From assembly GCA_026983855.1 (NCBI GenBank), contig JALSTE010000789.1:1-6827 (forward strand): a stretch of 6,827 nucleotides of DNA, written 5' to 3'. The translations under genes and the position numbers were made by a program. The DNA comes from Acidimicrobiia bacterium. Its GTDB lineage: Bacteria; Actinomycetota; Acidimicrobiia; Acidimicrobiales; Poriferisodalaceae. The notes under the pieces were generated by a model. It did no database searches and had not been told where the DNA came from. It worked only from the letters and a program-made list of their open reading frames with translations. Shown here one piece after another: positions 1 to 5,556 of this stretch (its first letter is position 1; every line of letters starts with the position of its first letter).

Positions 1-78
1 TGATTCAGGTTCGTGGTCGTGCACCGTGCTCACGATAGGGGAACACCCGGTTCCGTCGTGCCGCCCCGGCGCTGATCC

Positions 79-165
79 GTGGTGTTCTCCGGGGTGTCTC
101 TGGTTGGTCGGGTGGTGTTCTCCGGGGTGTCTCTGGTTGGTCGGGTGCTGTTCTCCGGGGGTGTC
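79..165. repeat. 33-bp tandem direct repeat, about 2.6 copies
   Basis: Unit 1 (79-111) and unit 2 (112-144) are identical. A third, partial unit (145-165) differs by one substitution (G to C at 148) and one extra G in the run near 157-161. Each unit has a G-rich core, TTCTCCGGGGTGTC, followed by TCTGGTTGGTCGG. The 33-bp period equals about three helical turns, so equivalent sites would lie on nearly the same DNA face. It also equals 11 codons, so the repeat does not break open frames. It may be a cluster of regulator-binding sites, a slippage-prone repeat, or neutral; nothing in the sequence decides this. Confidence 0.85.
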
Positions 166-234
166 GCCGACCGATCGTGTGGCGTCATGGGGCCTGGCGG
201 CCTCCGACTCCCGGCTGGGGAAAACCCGATCCGG

Positions 235-264
235 TTCCCACTGGTGGCCGCGGTGGGAGAGAAT
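235..264 (+). promoter_or_regulatory. Possible sigma-70-type promoter before the glycerate kinase leader
   Basis: TTCCCA (235-240, four matches to TTGACA) is separated by 18 bp from GAGAAT (259-264, four matches to TATAAT). The -10-like box ends seven bases before the A of an ATG at 271, the spacing expected for a leaderless transcript. The match is weak, and such pairs occur by chance in GC-rich DNA. Confidence 0.25.
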
Positions 265-270
265 ACGCCG

Positions 271-345
271 ATGCGGTCACCTCTCAACCCGTCCACCGCC
301 CTGTCCATGGTGGCCCCGACCCCGTTCACGGGGCGTCTCCGGTGA
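271..345 (+). other. Possible 24-codon leader ORF overlapping the glycerate kinase start
   Basis: ATG at 271 opens a 24-residue frame beginning MRSPLNPSTA and ending in TGA at 343-345. That stop overlaps the GTG start of the glycerate kinase gene in the tetranucleotide GTGA (342-345), an arrangement typical of translational coupling. The downstream GTG lacks a good Shine-Dalgarno sequence (only a G-rich stretch near 329-333), so initiation by terminating ribosomes is an attractive explanation. The peptide resembles nothing I recognise, and the overlap could be coincidence. Confidence 0.22.
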
Positions 346-1340
346 GGGTCGTGGCCTGTCCGGACAAGTTCCGGGGGACGGCCTCGGCGGCGGAGGTGGC
401 CGGAGCCGTGGCGGCCGCCGCCGCGACCCACGGCTGGCGGTGCGACCGGGCCCCGGTGGCCGACGGGGGTGAGGGCACCCTCGACGTGCTCGGGGGACCG
501 AACCGCAGGACCATCGTCAGTGGTCCCCTGGGAGATCCGGTGGAGGCGGAGTGGCGACTGGATCGCAGGGACGCGGTCGTGGAGATGGCACGGGCCTCGG
601 GTCTGGAGTTGGTGGGGGGTCCCGAGGGCAATGATCCGATCGCCGCCACCACGGCGGGCACGGGGGAGTTGATCGTCGAGGCCGTCGAGTCCGGCGCCCG
701 CCGCATCATCGTCGGAGTGGGCGGTTCGGCCACCACCGACGGTGGGTACGGTGCGGTCACGGCCATGGAACCCCTGGCCCGGCTCAGGGGCATCGAGGTC
801 CGGGTGGCGTGCGACGTGAGGATCCCCTTCGTGGAGGCGGCCCGTCGGTTCGCCCCCCAGAAGGGGGCCGGTCCGGCCCAGGTGGAGTTACTGACCCGGA
901 GGTTGGAGCGTCTGGTCCAGATCTACCGGGAGCGTTTCGGGGTCGACGTTTCGGAGATGCCGATGTCGGGAGCGGCGGGGGGTCTCGCCGGTGGACTGGC
1001 CGCGGCCCTCGGGGCTGAGCTCGTACCCGGATTCGAACTCGTCGCCGACCGGATCAATCTGGCCGAGACCATGGAGGGCAGTGATCTGATCGTGACCGGG
1101 GAGGGATTCCTCGACGATCAGTCCTTCGACGGCAAGGTCGTGGGAGGGGTGATTGAAATGGCGGCCGACGTCGGCGTACCCGTCCTGGTCGTGGCGGGCC
1201 AGATACTCGAGCAGCCGCCCTCCCCGGTGGAGGCGGTGTCGCTGGCTGACAGATTCGGACTGGAGGCCGCAATGTCCCGGCCCCTCGAACTCACTGAACT
1301 GGTGGTGGGCGAGAAGCTGGCGTCGTTGTCTGGGCGGTGA
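342..1340 (+). CDS. glxK: Glycerate kinase (GlxK/GarK family)
   Basis: ATP-dependent cytoplasmic kinase that phosphorylates D-glycerate, in this family usually to 2-phosphoglycerate, linking glyoxylate, serine or sugar-acid breakdown to glycolysis. From the GTG start the 332-residue protein shows the family landmarks in order: PDKFRGTASAAEVA (7-20), VADGGEGT (39-46), GVGGSATTDGG (125-135), ACDV (156-159), FAPQKGA (170-176), SGAAGGLAGGLAA (209-221) and TGEGFLDDQSFDGK (252-265). Relatives are usually about 370-380 residues, so this is a compact member, slightly shortened after ACDV and at the C-terminus. An upstream in-frame ATG at 177 would add 55 residues of low-complexity sequence. I prefer GTG at 342, because the PDKF motif normally lies within ten residues of the N-terminus. 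The gene converges on the oxidoreductase gene. The gene symbol rests on family membership; the phosphorylation position is not proven by sequence. Confidence 0.92.
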   Translation: MRVVACPDKFRGTASAAEVAGAVAAAAATHGWRCDRAPVADGGEGTLDVLGGPNRRTIVSGPLGDPVEAEWRLDRRDAVVEMARASGLELVGGPEGNDPIAATTAGTGELIVEAVESGARRIIVGVGGSATTDGGYGAVTAMEPLARLRGIEVRVACDVRIPFVEAARRFAPQKGAGPAQVELLTRRLERLVQIYRERFGVDVSEMPMSGAAGGLAGGLAAALGAELVPGFELVADRINLAETMEGSDLIVTGEGFLDDQSFDGKVVGGVIEMAADVGVPVLVVAGQILEQPPSPVEAVSLADRFGLEAAMSRPLELTELVVGEKLASLSGR

Positions 1341-1400
1341 TCGCGGGGTCGGACGCGCAGGGGCGACGGCTGCGCCGCTGGTGTCGTTTTCGGGGGGGAC

Positions 1401-1415
1401 CGTCGGGTTCCGACG
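1401..1415. terminator. Small hairpin between the convergent genes
   Basis: CGTCGG-GTT-CCGACG forms a perfect 6-bp stem with a 3-base loop in the 90-bp gap between the stops of the glycerate kinase and oxidoreductase genes. A hairpin here could end transcripts from both sides, but there is no U-run on either strand, so function as an intrinsic terminator is weakly supported. Confidence 0.25.
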
Positions 1416-1430
1416 AGCTGTGGGCCGCCC

Positions 1431-2912
1431 TCAGTCCGTGGAGGTCAGGCCCAGGGAGGCGAGGAAGTCACCACGTTCGGGACCGAGCGCCGCATCCGGT
1501 TCCCGCTCGGTCCTCTCCTGCCAGGCGGTCAGGATCGGCCCCGCCACCTCGGGGGCCATCAGGGCATCGGGGGTGGAGAGCAGGTTCAACAGTCGAATGA
1601 AGGACCGCCAGACCACGGCGTGGGTCCGGCTGGCCGGTTGCAGTCCCTCGCGTATCACCGATCTCATGAACAGGGCCGGGTCGTCCTCGGTCCCGTCGCG
1701 GGGATCAACCTGACGCTCGAGGGCGGCCCGGGCGGCCCGGTCGCTCTGCACCGATGCCTCGTACCAGGGATCGAGATTCTTCCGTGTCGCCTCCTCGAGC
1801 GCTCGGGCCGCACCGACGGGGTCGGGGTTCCCGGCCAGGGCGTCAGCCAGCAGTCGGGCCTGCCAGAAGCCCAGTGAGCAGCCCCGTCCGTAGAGGGGGT
1901 TGGTGCACAGGGTGGCGTCACCTATGGCGTGGAGACCGAGGGCCACCGGCATTCCGTCGTGCACGAATCGTCTCCGGCGGTTGATCAGCCCCGCCATCGA
2001 GTGGACCCCGGTGATGGGGATGGCCCGGCCGTCGATCCACTCGGCCGGAGCGGGCAGCAGGGATGCGGCGGCATCGAAAACCTCGGGATCCCGGAGGGCC
2101 CGCAGGGTCCTGTCGTCCTGGGGGACGGCGAGGGTCAGGGAGAACGTTCGGTTGTCCCCCCAGAAGACCCCGTACTTGAGGTAGGTGAGATCGCCGGCGA
2201 TCGGTCGGTCGCTGGTGGGGAACTCCCGACCGGGATTCAGGCGATAGAACCTCGAGTGGTAGACGATGCCCGTGTCCTCGGTCTCCTCGCTGCCCGGGGG
2301 GAGCCCCACCCGCCTGAGCCATTCGGGTAGCTCGGACCGGCGTCCGTTGGCCACCACCACCACCTCGGCACCCAACTCGGTGCCGTCCTCCAGGACCACC
2401 CCGGTGACCGGGGGCGGGAGCCCATCGGATCGGGGTCCGAGGGTCAGAGCGGCCACACCCGACCCGGTACGGATCCCGACCCGGCCCTCACGGGCGACGG
2501 TCCGGCGCAGCACCCACTCGAACGTGGTTCGGCGACAGGCCAGCATGACCAGGTCCTCGTCGCCGGGAGCCGGGGTGGGGTCGTCCAGGGTCGGGGGCAT
2601 CAGGTCGGTGAAGCGGATCTCGGTGGCCCCCTCCCCCAACAGGTCCCGCAGCACGTCGGGGTGGTCGTCGCGGATCAGGTTGTGGATCCGGCCCAGGAGG
2701 GCGTGGGAGTGACGGACCTGTGGTGCTCCCCTCCGGTCCCAGGCGAAGGCGCTGTCGGGATCGGTCGGCATGGGAGTGGCGTCCCTCTCGATGAGGGTCA
2801 CCCTCCATCCCGAGCGGGAGAGGTACAGAGCCGCCCCCAGCCCGGCCACCCCGGCCCCGACGACGATCACCTGGTTGGTGTGGCCCTGGGTGGTGCTGGA
2901 GCGGTCGTTCAT
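1431..2912 (-). CDS. FAD-dependent oxidoreductase / flavoprotein monooxygenase-like protein
   Basis: A 493-residue protein with a p-hydroxybenzoate-hydroxylase-type FAD fold. The N-terminal Rossmann motif GAGVAGLGAALYLSRSGW (19-36) leads to Glu42, the expected ligand of the FAD ribose. GAPQVRHSH (62-70) matches the loop seen in halogenase/monooxygenase-like flavoproteins. VVVVANGRRS (184-193) sits where the family's DG-type motif occurs. GDATLCTNPLYGRGCSLG (331-348) is the second FAD-binding motif with its conserved GD and Pro. No signal peptide or membrane helix is visible. Substrate is unknown: squalene-epoxidase-like, UbiH-like or geranylgeranyl-reductase-like roles all remain open. ATG at 2912 is preceded by AAGGA ten bases upstream (minus strand) and gives the Rossmann motif at the usual depth. 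The start region is duplicated upstream, so translation may be affected by a 34-codon ORF ending at this start. The gene is divergent from groEL. Confidence 0.85.
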   Translation of the reverse strand: MNDRSSTTQGHTNQVIVVGAGVAGLGAALYLSRSGWRVTLIERDATPMPTDPDSAFAWDRRGAPQVRHSHALLGRIHNLIRDDHPDVLRDLLGEGATEIRFTDLMPPTLDDPTPAPGDEDLVMLACRRTTFEWVLRRTVAREGRVGIRTGSGVAALTLGPRSDGLPPPVTGVVLEDGTELGAEVVVVANGRRSELPEWLRRVGLPPGSEETEDTGIVYHSRFYRLNPGREFPTSDRPIAGDLTYLKYGVFWGDNRTFSLTLAVPQDDRTLRALRDPEVFDAAASLLPAPAEWIDGRAIPITGVHSMAGLINRRRRFVHDGMPVALGLHAIGDATLCTNPLYGRGCSLGFWQARLLADALAGNPDPVGAARALEEATRKNLDPWYEASVQSDRAARAALERQVDPRDGTEDDPALFMRSVIREGLQPASRTHAVVWRSFIRLLNLLSTPDALMAPEVAGPILTAWQERTEREPDAALGPERGDFLASLGLTSTD

Positions 2913-3056
2913 CGGGCTGTGGTCCTTGGATCTGGGAGCTGTGACCCGATCCCGGCCCCGACGACGATCACCTGGTTGGTGTGGCCCTGGGTGGTGCTGG
3001 AGCGGTCGTTCATCGGGCTGTGGTCCTTGGATCTGGGAGCTGTGACCCGATCCCGG
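2850..3056. repeat. Exact 101-bp tandem duplication spanning the oxidoreductase start
   Basis: Positions 2850-2955 match 2951-3056 without a mismatch, so the period is 101 bp with a 5-bp CCCGG at both ends and at the junction. Each copy carries the oxidoreductase ribosome binding site, the ATG (2912-2910 and 3013-3011 on the minus strand) and the codons up to GAG of the Rossmann motif. Short flanking homology of this kind is typical of replication slippage. Complete identity suggests a recent event, or an assembly error. Because 101 is not a multiple of three, the outer copy is out of frame with the gene. Confidence 0.97.
2909..3013 (-). other. 34-codon upstream ORF created by the duplication
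   Basis: The outer copy of the oxidoreductase start opens a frame that repeats the first 21 residues (MNDRSSTTQG to VVGAG). It then shifts into IGSQLPDPRTTAR and stops at TGA (2911-2909). That stop overlaps the real ATG (2912-2910) as ATGA, so ribosomes finishing the upstream frame would be placed on the true start. Both starts have the same AAGGA-containing ribosome binding site. The ORF is a consequence of the duplication, not a conserved gene. Whether it is translated is unknown. Confidence 0.5.
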
Positions 3057-3119
3057 TCGGTCTCCGGTGCGGGTGTCACGCTAGTACCCCGTCAGGCCCA
3101 CGAAATCGTCGGATCGGGG

Positions 3120-3148
3120 TTGCGATTCACGGCCGATCCTGGTTTGCT
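3120..3148 (+). promoter_or_regulatory. Tentative groEL promoter
   Basis: TTGCGA (3120-3125, four of six to the -35 consensus) and TTTGCT (3143-3148, a poor -10) are 17 bp apart and end just before the CIRCE operator. A start of transcription inside or beside CIRCE is usual for HrcA-controlled groE genes, which supports the position but not the exact boxes. Confidence 0.25.
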
Positions 3149-3150
3149 GG

Positions 3151-3177
3151 TTAGCACTCAAGTAGTGAGAGTGCCAA
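3151..3177. promoter_or_regulatory. CIRCE operator (HrcA-binding inverted repeat)
   Basis: TTAGCACTC (3151-3159), a 9-base spacer (3160-3168) and GAGTGCCAA (3169-3177) match the CIRCE consensus TTAGCACTC-N9-GAGTGCTAA at 17 of 18 arm positions; the exception is C for T at 3175. CIRCE is bound by the repressor HrcA, whose activity depends on GroE, giving feedback control in heat shock. It ends 51 bp before the groEL ATG. It also lies in the shared gap upstream of the divergent oxidoreductase gene, 138 bp from that gene's outer start copy, so an effect there is possible but less likely. Confidence 0.96.
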
Positions 3178-3180
3178 CAC

Positions 3181-3202
3181 AGCCCGGTGGTGACGCCGGG
3201 CT
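3181..3202 (+). promoter_or_regulatory. Hairpin in the groEL 5' untranslated region
   Basis: AGCCCGG (3181-3187) and CCGGGCT (3196-3202) form a perfect 7-bp GC-rich stem with an 8-base loop, between CIRCE and the groEL ribosome binding site (GGAG, 3215-3218). It could stabilise the mRNA or affect ribosome access at different temperatures. The stem does not cover the ribosome binding site, so an RNA-thermometer role is not directly supported. Confidence 0.35.
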
Positions 3203-3228
3203 CCCAGCGTCAACGGAGAAGCATCCAG

Positions 3229-4845
3229 ATGGCCAAACTCATTTCGTTCGACGAGACCGCCAGGCGTGGGCTGGAGGCGGGTATGAACCAGCTCGCCGAC
3301 GCGGTTCGGGTGACCCTGGGCCCGCGGGGCCGCAACGTGGTCCTGGACAAGAAGTGGGGAGCCCCCACGATAACCAACGACGGGGTCTCGATCGCCAAGG
3401 AGATCGAGTTGGACGACCCCTACGAGAAGCTAGGTGCCGAGCTGGTCAAGGAGGTGGCCAAGAAGACCGACGACGTCGCCGGTGACGGCACCACCACGGC
3501 CACCGTCCTGGCCTGGAGCATGGTCCGCGAGGGCATGAAGAACGTGGCGGCGGGCGCCAACCCCATGTCGTTGAAGCGGGGCATCGAGGCCGCGGTCGCG
3601 GCGGCGGTGGAGTCGGTCCGGGGTATCGCCACCGATGTCTCCAGCGACAAGGGTCAGATCGCCAACGTGGCGGCCATCTCCGCCGCTGATCCCGAGATCG
3701 GAAAGATCATCTCCGATGCCATCGACAAGGTCGGCAAGGACGGGGTCATCACGGTCGAGGACGGCCAGACCTTCGGCCTGGAGCTGGACTTCGTGGAGGG
3801 CATGAGATTCGACAAGGGCTACATCTCGCCCTACTTCGTCACCGACGCCGACCGCCAGGAGGTCGTCCTGGAGGACCCCTACATCCTCTTCGTGGGCTCC
3901 AAGATCACCGCCGTACGCGACATGGTCCCGGTTCTGGAGAAGGTGATGCAGACCGGCAAGCCGCTGGTGATCATCGCTGAGGACGTCGAGGGAGAGGCCC
4001 TGGCGACCCTGGTGGTCAACAAGATCCGCGGGACGTTCAAGTCCGTGGCCGTGAAGGCTCCCGGGTTCGGGGACCGTCGCAAGGCGATGCTGGCCGACAT
4101 GGCGATCCTCACCGGTGGTCAGGTCATATCAGAGGAGGTGGGTCTCAAGCTCGAGTCGATCGACATCGAGCTTCTGGGGCAGGCCCGCAAGGTGGTGGTG
4201 ACCAAGGACGAGACCACCATCGTCGAGGGGGCCGGCGACCGCCAGGAGGTCGAGGGCCGCATAGAGCAGATCAAGCGTGAGATCGAGAACACCGACTCCG
4301 ACTACGACCGGGAGAAGCTCCAGGAGCGCCTGGCCAAGCTGTCCGGAGGGGTGGCCGTCCTCAAGGTCGGGGCGGCGACCGAGGTCGAGCTGAAGGAGAA
4401 GAAGCACCGCATCGAGGACGCCGTCAGCACCACCAAGGCCGCCATCGAGGAGGGTGTCGTGCCCGGTGCCGGTGTGGCCCTGCTGAGGGCCGAGCCGGCC
4501 GTGTTCGCCCTGGCGGACGACAGCGAGGGCGACGAGGCCACCGGGGTCCGGATCGTGGGGGCCGCCCTGTCGGCCCCAATGCGCCAGATCGCGGAGAACG
4601 CCGGCCTCGAGGGAGGCGTGGTCGTGGACAAGGTCCGGGCCCTGGATGGGTCGTGGGGCTACAACGCCGCCACCGAGGAGTACTCCGACATGCTCGCCGA
4701 TGGTGTCATCGACGCCGCCAAGGTGACCCTGGCCGGGTTGCAGAACGCGGCCTCCATCGCCGCCCTGTTCCTGACCACCGAGGCCGTGGTCGTGGACAAG
4801 CCGGAGGAATCAGCGCCGCCCGTACCGGGGATGGACGACTTCTGA
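3229..4845 (+). CDS. groEL: Chaperonin GroEL (60 kDa, Hsp60)
   Basis: Cytoplasmic ATP-driven folding chaperonin forming double heptameric rings that work with GroES. The 538-residue protein aligns along its full length to the family: GAPTITNDGVSIA (44-56) with Asp51, GDGTTTATVLA (85-95) with Asp86, DVEGEALATLVVNK (252-265), APGFGDRRKAML (277-288), SDYDREKLQERLAKLSGGVAV (357-377), and Asp397, equal to the E. coli catalytic Asp398. ATG at 3229 is preceded by GGAG with a 10-base gap; a GTG-type start upstream would add 14 residues not seen in GroELs. Two oddities: Ala414 replaces the glycine equal to E. coli Gly415, which contacts nucleotide, and the C-terminus ends in PVPGMDDF without the usual Gly-Gly-Met repeats. 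No groES precedes it, as for the stand-alone groEL2 of many actinobacteria. Regulation is through the CIRCE element. Confidence 0.98.
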   Translation: MAKLISFDETARRGLEAGMNQLADAVRVTLGPRGRNVVLDKKWGAPTITNDGVSIAKEIELDDPYEKLGAELVKEVAKKTDDVAGDGTTTATVLAWSMVREGMKNVAAGANPMSLKRGIEAAVAAAVESVRGIATDVSSDKGQIANVAAISAADPEIGKIISDAIDKVGKDGVITVEDGQTFGLELDFVEGMRFDKGYISPYFVTDADRQEVVLEDPYILFVGSKITAVRDMVPVLEKVMQTGKPLVIIAEDVEGEALATLVVNKIRGTFKSVAVKAPGFGDRRKAMLADMAILTGGQVISEEVGLKLESIDIELLGQARKVVVTKDETTIVEGAGDRQEVEGRIEQIKREIENTDSDYDREKLQERLAKLSGGVAVLKVGAATEVELKEKKHRIEDAVSTTKAAIEEGVVPGAGVALLRAEPAVFALADDSEGDEATGVRIVGAALSAPMRQIAENAGLEGGVVVDKVRALDGSWGYNAATEEYSDMLADGVIDAAKVTLAGLQNAASIAALFLTTEAVVVDKPEESAPPVPGMDDF

Positions 4846-4859
4846 TCCCCGGCCGGGTG

Positions 4860-4878
4860 GTCACCGGAATCCGGTGAC
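4860..4878 (+). terminator. Hairpin 14 bp after the groEL stop
   Basis: GTCACCGG-AAT-CCGGTGAC is a perfect 8-bp stem with a 3-base loop. There is no T-run after it. It may act with the stronger hairpin downstream to end the groEL transcript or protect its 3' end. Confidence 0.45.
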
Positions 4879-4896
4879 ACCGACGGAACCCTGAGT

Positions 4897-4925
4897 TCGT
4901 GGGGCGCCCCCGGGGCGCCCCACGA
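4897..4925 (+). terminator. Strong 14-bp-arm inverted repeat, likely groEL terminator
   Basis: Arms 4897-4910 and 4912-4925 are perfectly complementary around a single central C (4911), with GGGGCGCCCC as the core of each arm. As RNA this gives about 13 pairs and a 3-base loop, an extremely stable hairpin. There is no T-tract; U-less strong hairpins after genes are common in high-GC actinobacteria and are thought to terminate transcription. It separates groEL from the nitrobindin gene. Confidence 0.65.
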
Positions 4926-5035
4926 CCGCGTCGGCGCTCCCGACGGGCACAATGGTTGGTCCACCGGCCCGATCCACCCCGATGAGCGGTCCGGTGGCCC
5001 CCGAGCCGCCCACCGTGGTGCAACCGAGGAAGATC

Positions 5036-5039
5036 GGAG
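5036..5039 (+). promoter_or_regulatory. Ribosome binding site supporting the TTG start of nitrobindin
   Basis: GGAG lies six bases before TTG at 5046. No better start with a ribosome binding site is nearby, and the conserved GxWxGxG motif sits at residue 17 from this TTG, as expected for the family. Confidence 0.6.
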
Positions 5040-5045
5040 AATCCG

Positions 5046-5519
5046 TTGAACGTTGATCTGGCGCCGGAATGTGAGAGGTTCCGGGGGTTGGTCGGAATGT
5101 GGGTCGGGCGGGGATCCGGCGAGTACCCGACGATCGAACCCTTCGAATATCTCGAGGAGGTCACGTTCTCCCATCTGGGCCGACCCTTCGTGGCCTACGC
5201 CCAGAAGACCCGGAGGGCGGGGACCGGGGAACCCCTGCACACCGAGATGGGCTACCTCCGGCCGGTGGGGGACTCGGCGGTGGAGATGCTGATCATCCAA
5301 CCCACCGGCATCGCGGAAATCCACACCGGGACGATCGGCGGAGAGGTGCTGGATCTCCGGTCCAACACCGTCTGCTCCACCCCGACCGCCAAGCGGGTTG
5401 ACGTGGTCACCAGGAGGTTCGTGCTCGAGGGCGACTCCCTCGCTTACGAGATGCACATGGCGGCCGTGGGTCAACCCCTCCAGTTTCATCTGCGGGCCGA
5501 GTTGAGGCGCGTCGACTGA
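5046..5519 (+). CDS. Nitrobindin-like haem-binding beta-barrel protein
   Basis: A 157-residue protein of the nitrobindin family (FABP-like ten-stranded barrel, THAP4-like C-terminal domain type, as in Mycobacterium tuberculosis Rv2717c). These cytoplasmic proteins bind ferric haem and are described as peroxynitrite isomerases or NO binders. The signature GxWxGxG appears as GMWVGRG (17-23), followed by GEYPTIEPFEYLEEVTF (25-41). PTGIAEIHTG (86-95) and MAAVGQPLQFHLRAELRR (138-155) complete the barrel. His148, in the QFHL context, corresponds to the proximal haem ligand. The start is TTG with a good ribosome binding site. fdhD follows after 37 bp and is probably co-transcribed. The catalytic role is family knowledge; only the fold and haem ligand are visible here. 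Confidence 0.88.
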   Translation: MNVDLAPECERFRGLVGMWVGRGSGEYPTIEPFEYLEEVTFSHLGRPFVAYAQKTRRAGTGEPLHTEMGYLRPVGDSAVEMLIIQPTGIAEIHTGTIGGEVLDLRSNTVCSTPTAKRVDVVTRRFVLEGDSLAYEMHMAAVGQPLQFHLRAELRRVD

Positions 5520-5543
5520 CGGGCCGGACGACCACGGCCGGAC

Positions 5544-5551
5544 GGAAGGGG
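5544..5551 (+). promoter_or_regulatory. Ribosome binding site of fdhD
   Basis: GGAAGGGG, within the 37-bp gap after the nitrobindin gene, ends five bases before GTG at 5557 and supports that start. The short gap and the absence of a hairpin favour read-through from the nitrobindin gene. Confidence 0.55.
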
Positions 5552-5556
5552 GTGCA

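Larger units (their letters stand above)
1..270. other. Upstream region without a convincing gene
   Basis: No reading frame here resembles a known protein. The open frames on both strands come from high GC content and from the 33-bp tandem repeat, which is open in several frames and yields low-complexity Trp/Cys/Gly/Pro-rich or Thr/Arg/Pro-rich peptides. The stretch probably holds the upstream control region of the glycerate kinase gene, and possibly the 3' end or promoter of a gene outside the window. The only visible structure is the repeat at 79-165 and a weak promoter-like pair just before 271. Confidence 0.5.

Noticed and set aside
177..341. N-terminal extension of glycerate kinase from ATG 177
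   Set aside because: The added 55 residues are low-complexity and unlike the family, whose first motif normally lies within about ten residues of the N-terminus.
30..431. Minus-strand open frame with TRDTPENTTRP-type repeats
   Set aside because: Its repeats are simply the 33-bp DNA repeat read in reverse, it overlaps the start of the glycerate kinase gene, and it has no recognisable domain.
3078..3106. Possible oxidoreductase promoter (TAGCGT on the minus strand with an ATTTCG -35)
   Set aside because: The -10-like box fits TANNNT, but the -35 matches only two of six positions, so it cannot be supported.
2661..3485. Plus-strand open frame across the divergent promoter region
   Set aside because: It is antisense to the oxidoreductase gene, contains the 101-bp duplication, and runs into groEL in the wrong frame; no domain is recognisable.
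4659..5489. Long minus-strand frame opposite groEL end and nitrobindin
   Set aside because: It runs antisense to two well-supported genes and through the terminator palindrome; open antisense frames are expected at this GC content.
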